Positions 10,535-21,953 of a stretch of 64,000 nucleotides of DNA are shown here, piece by piece. The stretch lies in the NCBI GenBank assembly GCA_050084515.1, contig CM114271.1, forward strand, positions 61,938,001 to 62,002,000, given 5' to 3'. The notes under the pieces were generated by a model. The model was not told the DNA's origin. It saw only the letters and a program-made list of their open reading frames with translations, and did not search any database. The number at the start of each line of letters is the position of its first letter. The first letter of the stretch is position 1. This DNA is from Blasia pusilla. Lineage: Eukaryota > Marchantiophyta > Marchantiopsida > Blasiales. A program made the position numbers and the translations under genes.

Positions 10535-11330
10535 CTATAGGATCCGATCCCGCTCCCTAGCACTCATTGTGCTCGCTATGACGCCAATGCGCAAGAACTC
10601 CACAACCTCCACGTCGTCATGGATATCACGATTACCTATCGCCTCCTTAGTGACCTTTGGATCCAAAGATTCATCATCCAACCTCACCACTAGAGTCATC
10701 ACCTGTGACTCACCTACCATATTCAACCAACAAAGATAGGCAGATGCATGCCTGCCGGGCACCATCTCCTCATCACTCTCTCCGTACCATCGAGCTCCTG
10801 TGTCGTCTCTCTGACTCGGACATGGGATACGACTCAACCCATCCGCATCCGGATTTAGCCGACCTGGCCTATGAACCACCTCAAACTCATACTCCTGTAG
10901 TGATAGAGCCCACCTGGCAAGCTTTCATGTAAGCTTGTCGGACTCCATCAACCACCTCAACGATTGATGATTAGTGATAAGTGTGAAAGGTTGCCGAATA
11001 AATAGCACCTCAATTGTGCCATGACCCACACTGCAGCCAAACACCCTCCCTCATATGAACTGTACTTCACCTCTACAATGTTGTTTGATCGGCTCACGTA
11101 AGCCACAACAAACTTCCTTTCCTCGTCATCTCTCTGAGTAAGCACTGCTCCTAGACCCAACATGCTCCAATCCGTATGTAACTGGAATGGGCGACCCCTA
11201 ACCGGTCTCTGTAAAATGGGTGAGGACGTCAACCTGTCCTTGAGCTCTTGAAATGCTCGCTCGATCATCTTGATAAAGTATCGTCAACAAGGTCAAAGAC
11301 TTTACGATCGCACTAAAACCCTTGACATAC
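10535..11330 (-). pseudogene. RNase H and connection region (gypsy A)
   Basis: RNase H motifs on the - strand are RPFQLHTDWSMLGLGAVLTQ (first catalytic Asp; in most gypsy elements this reads TDAS, here TDWS), AYVSRSNNIVEVKYSSYEG (second acidic residue), and VVHRPGRLNPDADGLSRI (His-x-x-Gly/Arg-x-x-Asn-x-x-Ala-Asp-x-Leu-Ser, the usual end). Several stops break the frame, for example near 10930 and 11090. It removes the RNA strand during reverse transcription in intact relatives. Confidence 0.8.
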
Positions 11331-11362
11331 CGTCGATAGAAGTGTGCCAGTCCAAGAAACGC

Positions 11363-12241
11363 TCAGACTCGACTCACATCTGCATGGCGTGGAATCTGTG
11401 CAATAGCCTCCATCTTTGTTTGCTGAACGCCTAACCCACTTGGATATACGGTGTGTCCCAAGTAATCGATCTGCTCCTGAAAGAATCTACACTTGCTTGG
11501 ATGTAACTTCAGTCCATGTAAGTGCAATCGCTGAAACACCTCCTCCAAGTGTCGCTCATGCTCCTCAACCATGGAACTGAAGATAAGAATATCATCTATG
11601 TAACATCGTACAAAATCCAAGCCATCCAAAATCCTATCCATTACTCTCTGAAACTCTGTAGGCGCGTTCTTCAACCTAGATGGTAAGAACCGCCACTGAT
11701 ACAAGTAATCTCTCCCGAACCGATCTATCCCCCATAATGCTGTCTTCTCCTCGTCCTCCAACCTGATAGGAAGCTGATGATAGCCATCACGGAGATCTAA
11801 AATACAGAGGATCTTTGCATGCCATATCGCATCAAAGATCTCCTCAAGAGTAGGCATGGCATACCGATCTGATCTTGTCTGGCGGATAGGACGGTAATCT
11901 CCACACATGCACCTATCCATCCAATTGCCATACATGTCCGTCTTTGCCGGCATGACTATGGCAAATGCATACTCCCCATGTTATAACTCCAAAATTCCTC
12001 CCTCCAACAAGTCGTGACTCCTGCTCTGAATCAAGGCTCGCTCCATATCAGAATACATGTAGGGTTGACGAAAGATCGGAGTATCACTAGCCAACTCAAT
12101 CCATATCCCGGGATCCTTCAACGTACCCAAGTCTCTCATACTGAAGGCAAAACAACTGACATGCCCTCTCAGAAACCTATGAACGCGCCGTTGCTCTCCT
12201 CCTATAAACTTGAGACCTATCATAGTCTCCCAAGTCTCCAT
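11363..12241 (-). pseudogene. Reverse transcriptase (gypsy A)
   Basis: The N-terminal approach DLGTLKDPGIWIEL and RALIQSRSHDLLEGGILEL (11981-12241) is followed by the palm/fingers in an unbroken frame at 11363-11953. That frame shows DYRPIRQTRSDRYAMPTLEE, ILDLRDGYHQLPI (first catalytic Asp) and FVRCYIDDILIFS (YxDD catalytic site), then HLHGLKLHPSKCRFFQE. One stop separates the two pieces. The YIDD box and the order relative to integrase support Ty3/gypsy. The methyltransferase segment lies immediately upstream, in the same orientation, where most gypsy elements go straight from protease to RT. Confidence 0.9.
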
Positions 12242-12595
12242 CGTGACCTCACTCGGAGAGGACGCAACCTCCGACTTTGATTGCTATGTAGCAACCCTAG
12301 CCACCTTCGCAACAGCCACTCCACTTTGACCTCCTACACCATGCTCAACATCCAAAAAATGAACATGTGTTACACTGTAGGCCTTTGCACTCTCTACTCG
12401 AACGACGTCCCAGGAAGTTCATGGGTGCCTATCTCTCCTCGGCCCAACCCCAGCCAATGCCTGTACAGACCCTGTAGGCGATGGTCCAACTCGTGGACGT
12501 GACGGCATGGATGATACTTGCATCTGTCTCTACTCAGCCATACCTAGGCTGACTATCCATGTGAGACAGTTGAGGTCCATCGCCTGCCCCAACAC

Positions 12596-13500
12596 CTATC
12601 TCCGGGATGCCTCAGTCATACCTAGTACTGCCGTAGTACCCGTAGCAAACCCCATGGCGCGCTTGCGCTCATCTGCTGTAGGCTCCTCTAATGCTTGGGT
12701 CACCTTATCCCAAATCATGCATGGCCCTCCCTGACAAAAGGCATGGGATGTTGGGAAGCTCACCAACGTAGGTAAGGTTGCCCTCAACTCCCCCGCCCTA
12801 TTGGCCATTGCCAACGGTGGTCTATCATCACGCGTTATCACCTGAGATCGACGCCCTGAGCTCAAAATAGCATCCACTCTGAGATGTGGTGCTCTCTGGA
12901 CTCCATCGTATGCTCGACTCAGTATCTCTGATGGTATTAGGTTCGTCCACCACAGTTGTGGACGATGGGCACGTAATCCAACTCTTGCTGCATCTAGCAA
13001 CACAGCAGGTCCCAACCAGGATCTCACCTGATGCACACTCGTCATCACACGTGCACAAGTGTCTCCCAACAATGGCACGTTCTCCAAAATGTACGTTGGA
13101 GAACATGTATGACTCTCCTGCAAGTGTCGTACTACTCGCAACATCTCCCAAAATATCCATGATCTCGGATCCTGCAATCCAAATCCTCGGCTAGTTGATG
13201 AATGACCCTAACATGGCCATCCAGAAATCACCAAATGAATGGTGCCAACTCTATCCAGATCCTGCATCCCCACCAAAGAAATGTCGGCGGGTAATGTATG
13301 CTGATATCCCCGTAGTGGAGATACCGACAACAACTCAAGCTACCTGTGGACCAATCTCGCTACGTGACGTAATGATACTTGCCGTGCGGTCTCATCTCTC
13401 TCCACATAAAGGTACTGATGCACCCGTATGCCCGCCTGCAATACTGCAGCCAATCCGGTGCTAATCCCTCCGAAGAGATCTAACATCCTAACATCCTCCT
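12596..13500 (-). pseudogene. C5-cytosine DNA methyltransferase domain inside gypsy A (DNMT3/DRM-like)
   Basis: Motif I reads LDLFGGISTGLAAVLQAG (about 13485-13430; SAM binding). A short acidic strand follows (YVERDETA). Motif IV reads VISGWPC, with an in-frame TAG (13208-13210) directly after the catalytic Cys; copy C has CAG there, giving PCQ. From 13177 to 12596 the frame is open: FWEMLRVVRHLQ, motif VI YILENVPLLGD (the ENV triad), VLLDAARVGLRAHRPQLWW (resembling the motif VIII region of DNMT3, where AHRARYFW occurs), and near the end DERKRAMGF, like the motif IX/X approach. The transferase would methylate C5 of cytosine. It sits between protease and RT as part of the retroelement. At least two stops make this copy dead. 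Placement near DNMT3/DRM rather than DNMT1 or CMT is from motif resemblance only. Confidence 0.85.
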
Positions 13501-13899
13501 CTAGACACTACCACACAACGGGTGTGGTATCCAATGGGGTCAACGTCTCCACTCGAGGAGCCCGGTCGCCACTTGACTCTCCCTGCTCCGGGATAAAGGC
13601 ATGACTCCTTGCTTGCGTCACGAGGTCTTTGACACTCCTCTGTAGCTCTCAAGTCGTACCCCACAATGGTGAAGAGGTCTCGCCAACATGGCAAGTGACA
13701 CCCGTCATGGCGTGTCTCTCCGTGGGACTATCTGCTACTGGGACACCCTCCCCATGTGCGTTCCCCTCCAACAACTCTCTTGGCCAACTAACACTACCTG
13801 TGAAAGTTGCCAACGTGGTCACATACTCGTCTGGTACTCAACCACCTCGTTTTGCAAACTGCACGGGTAGCTAACTCATCTGCCCGCCACCCTGGCCGA

Positions 13900-14564
13900 T
13901 AAGCAACGGTCTCCTCCTAGAAGTCAAGGATGAATCCTAGGGGATATAACACTGTACTCCCCACCAACACATGATTTCATTTTGGTGTCATAATCGATGC
14001 GCGCCGCACCATAGCACTATCTCATGGTCTCATCGGGCCGACTCGACAACTATCTCTGTAGTCATATACTACGTGGGTGACACGCCCCTAATCGAGGTCT
14101 GTATCTGGAAGGGACAAGTCTCAATGTCGGCCTTCTGTAATCCCAACGCTAAACATGCCGCCTTCCCTAACATCAAGGGGTGCGCTCCCGAATCAAGTAG
14201 GTTGGGCTACGGGTGGTATACTGTCCCCGTCGGACTAACCAAACGAAATACTCCAGCTCGGTTATCCAGTAACACTACTCTAGGTGTCACCACTGCTTGC
14301 TCTATGAGCTGGCATATCTACCAACTTTGCCGCCGCCACATGCCATGACTTTGTGGGGGACATCTCGAGCACCGACTCTGAGGGCAAGTCCACCACCTCC
14401 TCAACTACCTTTGAACAAGAAGCAGTCATCTCTCCACGCTCACACAATGTGGTAGCCAGCCGCAACACCTCAGCTGGTCCAACTCCCAACATCGTCAACT
14501 CTATGGCGGAAAATAACAAAGTCTGACTCACTCTAGTGGCCACCTCCAACACTATGGTCGACAC
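13900..14564 (-). pseudogene. Aspartic protease region (gypsy A)
   Basis: The active-site motif LLDSGAHPLMLG (about 14205-14165 on the - strand) has the DSG triad expected of retroviral-type aspartic proteases. The equivalent in copy C is LLDSGAQPLMLG. The upstream linker (14280-14564) carries RLATTLCERGE and SVLEMSPTKSWHVAAAKLVDM, also shared with C. Frameshifts lie on both sides. In an intact element it would cleave the Gag-Pol polyprotein. Confidence 0.75.
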
Positions 14565-14810
14565 TTACTCCACTCAAGCTGGCATAGGAGTTATCACTCC
14601 AACTCCTCGTGACGTCGACGTACGTGCCTGAGCTGTAGGCACCGCTGGTCATCGAGGCACCATCGATGGTGTGTGTAGTGCCTTGGACAATGTGAATGAC
14701 TGTAGAACCCTGGCCTGCCATCCATCGGTCCCCTCCGGTGTGTCCATCTCAACTCCACCTCTCGATGGCTCGCTGCCTCTCGCAGCACCCCGAGTCACCA
14801 TTGCAGCCAC

Positions 14811-16189
14811 CTAAACTTGAGCTGCACTACACATAAACCCCATACTGGCGAGATCCTCACCCGGGTCAGGGTAAGAGGTAGAAGCTAGAGCCACACTAGC
14901 TGCTCGTGGCTCTGTGCCTTCCCTGAGCTGCATCATCGTCATGGGAGCAATCCTCTGCTCCAATTGATCGATGCGTGAGAGAAGTGCTGGCTCTGGTGCT
15001 CCTGCTCCATCCCCTCTGGCTAGTGGTGGTCCTCTACCACCACGTCTAGGAAGAACTCCTCGACCTCCTCCAAGACGACCGCCCCCTGGCCCTTGGCCTA
15101 TCTCTGGACGTGCCTCTCGATGAAGGTCAAAACATCTATCCCTAGTGTGACCATATCTGTGGCAATAGTCACACTGGTACTGTGGTGGTGCCATCCTCTA
15201 TGGCTCTTGAGCAATCGGAGGCGCTCGTGGTCCTCTTCCATGCTGTGTGCAGTCTCTCTGCTTATGGGCCCCTCCACACCTCCAACAAGACAACATCGAT
15301 CCCTGCTGGGAAACATATGTAGGTATGGGTCGTTGCCTCATAGGCTCACGGTACCCGGTCTGCTCTCTGGGCACGCTGGCCCGCTCCCGTGGTACTAGCG
15401 CTTGCTGTGTTACCTATGGGGTCACCATCACTCGTGGACCCGTCGACTCTCAAGAAAATCCAGCGGTCACTACCTGCTCCTCACTCATGTTGATCTCAAT
15501 ACGCTCAAACAACTCAAAGACCACCTTCAATGTGGGCTTCGCTGTGTGAATAAGCACCGCATCTTGGACTCTCCTCCGTAGTTCTCGGTCCAGAACCCCG
15601 TACCAATATTGGACTGATTGCGCCTCAGTCACTCCATACATAGCAATGATTAGCCTCTTCATGCACGTGAATGCCTCTCTCAGACTCTCACCTGATCATC
15701 GCTGAAAATCATGTAGACTCTTCAGTTGTTCAGTGCGTATGCCATGGTAGCTCTTGCCTAACTGTCGGAAGAACTCCAATGTGGGACTGAAGCTGGGTGA
15801 CCCTCTACCACCAGAGGTCTCTGCCACATCGCCTGTCTCACTGTCCTCCTCTCAATCTAGTCTCCTGGCTGATGGTGTGGGTCTCTCTCCCTCACGGTCC
15901 CATCATATGCCTCGCGACCACTAGTGGATACATACCCTAGAGCCCAATACATCCTCCAGGCATCAATCTCTACTGAATATAGTGATCAAAACTCCATGTA
16001 GTCATCCATCGGAGGACCCTCCAAGTGTTGGAACAACCCCTTCCATGCCATGAAAGGGTTGAATCGTGTTGGGGTCCGTATCTCTTAGAAGTCGCATCAC
16101 GCATCAAACTCCTGGATAAAATCATCTAAGTCGATGGTGCCCACTGCACCCGAGAAACGACACATGCCTCGATGGCCCATGTCGTCCAT
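14811..16189 (-). pseudogene. Gag with CCHC zinc knuckle (gypsy A)
   Basis: A start is proposed at ATG 16189, because both A and C begin a shared segment there (MDD-x-G-x-R, then RFSGAVGTI). Downstream, the capsid-like region includes FNPFMAWKGLFQHLEGPPMDDY (about 16060-16000) and the segment 15662-15450 with VLDRELRRRVQDAV and TLKVVFELFERIE. The nucleocapsid knuckle CDYCHRYGHTRDRC (C-x2-C-x4-H-x4-C) is at about 15175-15130. A Gly/Arg-rich segment follows, then a Leu-heptad stretch ending near 14811. Stops (for example TGA at 15696-15698 in the position where C has CGC) break the frame. Confidence 0.8.
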
Positions 16190-17319
16190 CTCCTACCAAG
16201 TGATATTGCCTCCGTCTGCGATCTCGTCACCATACTCAATGTCTAGTGATGACGATCCAGCCACAGATGGATGTCGAGGTAGCTCCTCACTCGTAATCCC
16301 TCGGTATCTCAGTCCATTGTGTCACACCACTACTATTGCTGGCACTACCCCGTTCTTCCGAACCCTGGAAGAACGCCGTGATGACAATCCTGTCTCACTC
16401 GCTCAAGCACTCAGACTCACCGAGAGTCTCCCACACTCCTCACTAGCTCACCGATGCTAATGATGATCCCGTGAAGACACACCCGGCCTCACGCACACTC
16501 AACACTCGGGCTCACCATGAGCCTCCCAACTGACTCACCTAACGTAGCGACACTCTCGGATCATACATGCGACCCCTATGCGGCAACCGCCGTATATCCA
16601 CCAACATGCTACACATGAAAAGAGTCTACACTCGTCACCATCACTGCACCCACCTATCACAAACTACTACCTGATACCCAACACTCTCAATCACACACGA
16701 CAAGTGCGGGACTTGAATTGGGTAACCTGATCACGCCCTCCAACCTACTGCACCGTCAACACTCACTCCTCCATGTGGCACAGCGCGTTGAACCTCCCGT
16801 TCGCCTCAGTGTGTGTGTGTGTCTCCATCACAACCCTTGCACTCACAGTCGGCAAAGAATTATTGAGTCGACCCCCAATCGACTTGCAAAGACTGACAAA
16901 CTCCCGTCGCGAATCCCATCCACGCTTGCGAATCACCAAATGAAAAAATGATCTCCCCCTGCAACTTTCGATGAGTCAACCTGGTCTGGCTCCACTCCTA
17001 CCACGTACGCCTTGTCTGACTACATCAACATGACCTCGACCACATCCGGACTCTCAACCACGTCTTCCTTGCCTCTAGCACGTTGGGTGGGAGGCCAACC
17101 ACGCCCGCAAAAAGGGGGGGGAGGGGGGGAAGGGTAAGGAATGGCCCCGGCTCCAACCGCCTCTGCTCCCTCTCCGCCTTTGCCTCTGCGACCTAAACCT
17201 AGCTGCCTTTACTTGACAGCCCCCCGGCTGCAAGCCCTAACGATGCTCTCCTCATCTCGAATACCAACGTTCTCACCATGCACCGCTCATCCGTCCACGC
17301 CACACTAGTTGCCCCACTT
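16190..17319 (-). other. 5' leader of gypsy A
   Basis: Non-coding sequence between the LTR and gag. It contains a short (GT)n run near 16808-16820 and a G/A homopurine block at about 17110-17140. No protein is recognised on either strand. Confidence 0.5.
17300..17316 (-). promoter_or_regulatory. Candidate primer-binding site of gypsy A
   Basis: On the - strand, three nucleotides after the LTR end, the sequence reads TGGGGCAACTAGTGTGG. It starts with TGG as tRNA-primed sites do. The matching tRNA was not identified, so this is positional evidence only. Confidence 0.35.
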
Positions 17320-17997
17320 TGTACTACACTCTGCTAGTGTCCCCAATCCCTATGCACCAGCAAAATCTGAGAAAAACGGACAGCGCTTCCGCCTACGGCC
17401 TTTCGAACAGAAAAATGACCAACGCCCGCAACACACACATCTCCAAGGGCTCCCGACCGAGGCAACTTGCTTGCCTACCTGCAAACAACGAATTCCCACC
17501 AGCCCCCTATGATCTTTCTCATGTAAAAATAAAGAGTACTAAAAATGGCACACCGGGCCTAAATCTCCACTCCTCAATCTATATCGGGCCTCGTCCACCC
17601 TGTGCTATCAAGGAATCTGGACGCTAGCATCCTAGTCCTATCTCACACACATACAAGAGAGGTGCTCCAACGGCCCAACATGAGAAAGATGGCTTAGGAA
17701 AGCCATCTTCCTCTCTTATATAGGGTTGGGAAGAACCACAGACTCTTCCCCTAAAAAAATAGCTATCCCCTTGGTAACCTGCACGCACAGGTTACCAGGG
17801 GCGGATGACGTGGTCAACAAGTCACCCGATTGTGAAAGACCTCAACAACAAAGTTTTCAAAAACGACGTTCCTGACACAATGGACCTATCCTCAACCTCA
17901 TCCGACACAGTGGGACAAAGTTACATTCAAGATAGTCCGATGGCTCCTACGCCCTATCCACGATAGATCTCGGCCTATCGGCTACTCAGATGTGACA
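17320..17997 (-). repeat. 5'-side LTR of gypsy A (678 bp)
   Basis: On the - strand it begins TGTCACATCTGAG (17997) and ends GTAGTACA (17320), giving TG...CA ends. It aligns end to end with 37103-37782. The TATA box CCTATATAAGAG on the - strand (17713-17724) marks the U3/R boundary. Inverted repeats on both sides of the TATA are conserved in the three copies. At 17998 it joins an inverted fragment of a related element, so no target duplication can be read. Confidence 0.8.
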
Positions 17998-18135
17998 TAT
18001 GAGATCATGTCAAAGATATATGTGTGTGCCATCTGCAGTTGGGGGGACCCAAATGCCAGCTAGGGGGCGGTTGTGGGATCCCTTTGTATATGCGTGAGTA
18101 TATTTTGTTTATGTGTAGATCTACCCGTGTGTTGG
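17998..18135 (+). mobile_element. Inverted 3'-end fragment of a related gypsy element
   Basis: In + orientation, this repeats the 3' internal end and LTR start of copies A and B: a GATCATGTC stretch, the purine runs GTTGGGGGGACC and GGGGGCGGT (18063-18071), then TGTGGGATCCC (18072) and the first 64 bp of module X. Similarity ends at about 18135. Orientation is opposite to copy A next to it. Confidence 0.65.
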
Positions 18136-20224
18136 AGAGCTCAGGCTTGGACCAATTTTACTGGGCTGTCGACATATCGAGCCGATAAATGAGTCGTCTT
18201 ATTGACCAAAGAAAAGCACAGACTATCTCATTGAAAGAGTTGAGGAAGTAGCCACGTGCCATATGTATGTGTATATCTTTTCTTCTTGTTTATCGCAATT
18301 CTAGTTTTTTCTACCCTATCGCTTACTTCTTGGTTCAATTGGTGCTGTTGTACTTTGTGTAAACAGTAACCATTGCTTTTGGTGATAGGAATTCAGAAAG
18401 AGGTGATGACGTTCAAGGGCATTGAATTCTACGAGTACGAGTTAACACGATAGCTCACTACAACAAGGTTACAGGCGGTATTATGTCCGATCAATTTCAT
18501 GAACTCATGGTTATTTTAAAGTTACCCTTGAGCTCCTTGTAGACTTATCATCAGCCAAGGCGGATCACCTCCTCACATGTCTTAAGTGTGCCCGTGAGGA
18601 TGGAACTAAAGCTATTGCACCTGATGCAAACCAACATAGCGTTGCTGATGGGGAACATCTACACGTTTCAATGTTGTACATCGATAGTGTAGTGGCCAGC
18701 CGATCCACCACCATGAGCTTTCACGTTGCTAGTGCCTCTAACCAAGGCTCTCTGCTACTAGAGTCCCCGAACAAGCGCAAGTGTACTCAGATGGGGCATT
18801 TAGGGATGTCTTCCTCCGATCAGGTTCACCCAACCATTTCTGTTGCTTCATGTCTTCTCTATGTGCATCGTTGCTGATTGTTCATTGTGTGTTCATAATT
18901 TTTTCAGGTATATAGGGCATGCTAGCTCATTTCCCCTGCTGGGCACACATATATCAACAATCCCACTATTAATATAAGAATGCTTGGAGCTATTTTTGGC
19001 ACCATGACAAGAGCTTTACCTCCCTCACTTTATAATTTTGTGTCACCTATCCTCAACCCCTACTTTCCCTACTCAAGACAATTGGGTGTAATATCGTTGG
19101 CCTACCCATTTATCACATTGCATTTAACTAGCTACAATCCTATGCTATCACAATACCTGCTAGTAAGATGCTCCTACGATGCACGAAAAATGTTTGAATA
19201 ACTAGTGTATAACTCTTGAAGGGAAGAGATTCATGATGTTGGACACAAATTCAAATTTTTTCTTGTTGCCCATTACATGTGAAACATCTTCTTGTTATCA
19301 AATTTGCAAATCAAGAAGGCATTCTCACATAGTACTATAAATTGGTGCATTTTGTACATATGATAATCCAAACAATTTTCAGGCATTTAGCCTCAATATT
19401 TTCAGAGTAGCTATAATTTTTGGCATAGGCCTACTCATGCAACTTTCTTCATTGTTGTTGTTTGAGCTGCACCTTCCATTATTGTTTTTGTTTAAGCCAT
19501 TAGCCAGGCCACGTATTGTGCAAAATTACTTTCATTTGCTTTTCTTTCATGTTAGCTACTTGATCTACCAATGTACTTCAGCCTATCCTCATGAAAGAAG
19601 ATAACTTCCCACATGCTGCAACTGCAGTCCATGTTTCCAATGGAAAATCAGACTGGCTCACTGGATCTCATTTGCATCTATGCAGTGCATAGGCATCTGC
19701 ATTTACTTCTAGCTATTATCTAGTGTTTCTCATCCGTTTTGGTGGACATTTTGGTGAGCTCTCTGCTGCTCACTCATAGCAACCAAAATCTTCGTTAGTT
19801 TATTCCGTTGCCACCTTGGTGGTCATTTTCCCTAGCGATACAGGTATTGTAGTCAGCTTTTGGAGAGCTTGCTACTGTTTTCAATTCTGATACATTTTAT
19901 CACTTTTCATTAAGCAGTAAAGACGCCATACATGAATCAGCTTTTCAACAACAGTGGACAGCTAAATCTTTCTCCTTCATTTGCAGCATCCCTGTCGAGC
20001 ACGTATACTTCGCCTTTGTTTCATGTTTTGTATTTCTCTTCATGTACATTGATGCCACATCTCTGCAGCTCAACATGTGTACAGACAGTTTGAGAATATT
20101 TACCAATTGTTCTACAAGATTCAGTCAATTACTTCAAGCGAGTGGCAATGGTAATCAGCAAGTTCTTGATTCAGATTTCCTCATGATGAACAGAAGAACT
20201 ACACATCTGCCTTGAGAAGTAATG
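18136..20224. other. Intergenic sequence; one open stretch of unknown nature
   Basis: Mostly AT-rich and unrecognised. An open frame without a start codon runs on the + strand from 18503 to 18877 (about 124 residues, including LELLVDLSSAKADHLLTCLK and ESPNKRKCTQ). It may be an exon remnant or captured gene fragment, but matches no family I know. The neighbouring sequence 18400-18450 is also open briefly. Beyond 18900 nothing coding is seen. Confidence 0.3.
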
Positions 20225-20930
20225 CAGCCGACCTGGCTGAAGCACATGGGAAATGAATGACACACATCTTCCCTGTGTTTATCAAAGTTGGTTCATTGCT
20301 CCGAGGAGAATAACCATGAAACATAAATTGTTCCAGATAAACAGATAAAATTTCGATGAATAAAATAAAATGCTAAGTCCAACCTCCGTAAATAAGCAGA
20401 CACAAGTGATACAACTCTCCAGTGTGTTTTGCAGGGTTAGTTCAATTACTACCAGAGCTAGACAGCCATGATATAAACGCATCAATACTTTCAATATGAG
20501 AAAGACACAATTTGCAAATCCACGTCCATGATGGGGATGAGTGTGTCTGCCTCGCTCGGGAAGGAATTGGACCAACCTGGCTAAAGCAAGTGGGACATGG
20601 ACGTACTACAGATTCTACCCATGTTTTGCAAAGTTGATTCAATTACTTTTGGAGCAAGATAACCATGATGATAATAATATGATGGCTTCCTTGCTCAGGG
20701 AGTAACTGATTGAACCAAGTTGCCCAAGCATGGGAGGAAATGAGTGACCAAAAATAAAATTACTCAGTATCTTGCAGGGTCGGTGCAACTACTCTCCAAG
20801 CAAGCTAACTACTATGTGCACATTGGGGCAGTTCGACCACAAGCTAAAAACTCTTGGTAGACCGTTTGGCATTTATATCTCCCATGCTCAATCAGTAATC
20901 TGACCAACCTGGCCTAGACACCCAGCAAAA
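20225..20930. repeat. Degenerate tandem repeat array, about 4 units
   Basis: Two alternating motifs recur. One is ACCTGGCTRAAGCA-type (near 20232, 20571, 20714, 20901). The other is a GCAGGGTTGGTTCAATTACT-type motif ending in GATAACCATGA (near 20285, 20431, 20627, 20773). Spacing between equivalent motifs is about 145-200 bp. No coding potential is seen. Confidence 0.55.
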
Positions 20931-21953
20931 GTTTACTTCTTACTCAACATCGCGAGATAGATTTCCGACATGCGTCCGGAGAATGTAATTGTAATTTACG
21001 AACATAAAATCATCACAAAGACGTGTCAGGACTGTTTTCCCACAATTTTCACATCACTGATCATTTCCTCAGCTAAAAAAGCACACAATCTGGAAAAGCA
21101 GCAGAAACAAGGGCTCAACGAATCGGCAGATACCACTACCTTTTAAATACACATTTCCATATCTCATAAGGACAACAGCCATCCACTTGTGTTCCTCTCC
21201 TGTTCTTGAAACTTCAAACATCCATCATTAATTCCAATTTCCCAATCATCATCATCGCAAACCCAAATAGAACCTTACAAAGAATCACTGAACCGACCTT
21301 CCATGATCAGAGGGAATGGCAGTACCTTCAAATTTATCAAGTTTTAGTTGAGGGGCTGGTTAATGGTCTCCTGGTGAATATGACACAGAAGCTGTTCACT
21401 CAGCATGGCAAAAAAATAGTGAGATTTGTCTATCTGGGGGTCACTATGCCATAGTGAAATCCTCCATCAAGACATCTTGAAAGTTAAAAAGAACTGCTTT
21501 GATTCATTTAAAAGTCATATGCTGATCGCTTACCTCTAAACCCATCATCACCAAGCTGTGCTCCGATCTGTCCGAAACGAGGTCTTTCCCGAGATGAGGG
21601 GTACATGTCTCCTGCCTTCCAGGCTAGACCACTGCGAAAACACCTACAAATCAGTTAGAAGTTTCGTATATAACAGAGGAGCTCGGTTGGAAAGTTCTGT
21701 GTTGGTAAGTGATTCTGGATTGATTTGGTAGTGTCCGAGCCTGAATGCCGTTGTATAGTATAAGTGGAGAGGCTCCCCACTGATGTAATGTGTTCCTCTA
21801 TGGTGTGCACATACAGCCGGACCTACGAACTAAATGCTAAGTCGATCAATAGCATGTCACAATCTCGTTGTCCTATGCTTCCAATGTCTGATTTAGTATA
21901 TATCTCAGACCTCACTTGCTGCAGAGATGGTTACAGAATTCAAGTAGGCTAGT
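20931..21953. other. 3' flank of the transporter gene; nothing else seen
   Basis: Sequence downstream of the transporter stop codon. It should hold the 3' UTR and poly(A) region of that gene (read on -). No further gene, RNA gene or repeat was recognised. Confidence 0.4.

Larger units (their letters stand above)
8361..17997 (-). mobile_element. Ty3/gypsy retrotransposon copy A carrying a DNA methyltransferase and a PHD finger
   Basis: On the - strand, from right to left: LTR (17320-17997), leader with a candidate PBS, gag with CCHC knuckle, aspartic protease, C5-cytosine methyltransferase, RT, RNase H, integrase with C-terminal PHD finger, purine tract (9110-9118), and LTR-related sequence on the left (8361-9109). 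The order PR-DNMT-RT-RH-IN(PHD) is outside the normal gypsy plan, where PR is followed directly by RT. RT-before-IN order and the D,D-E integrase identify Ty3/gypsy rather than copia. Domains are listed separately. Frameshifts and stops in every region show a dead copy. No target duplication was found, because both ends are mosaic: the left end abuts copia and the right end abuts an inverted fragment of a related element. Confidence 0.85.

Noticed and set aside
13208-13210. Programmed stop readthrough after the catalytic Cys of copy A
   Set aside because: Copy C has CAG at this codon and A has other stops and frameshifts in every domain, so simple decay is enough.
12596-13500. Possibility that the methyltransferase is a host gene hit by a retroelement
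   Set aside because: Copies A, B and C carry it at the same place and orientation between gag/PR and RT or 3' end, with the same linker on both sides, and no introns; this fits an element-encoded domain.
8361-17997. Endogenous pararetrovirus (caulimovirid) origin for copy A
   Set aside because: An integrase with D,D-E core, LTRs and a purine tract are present, and no movement protein is seen; caulimovirids lack integrase.
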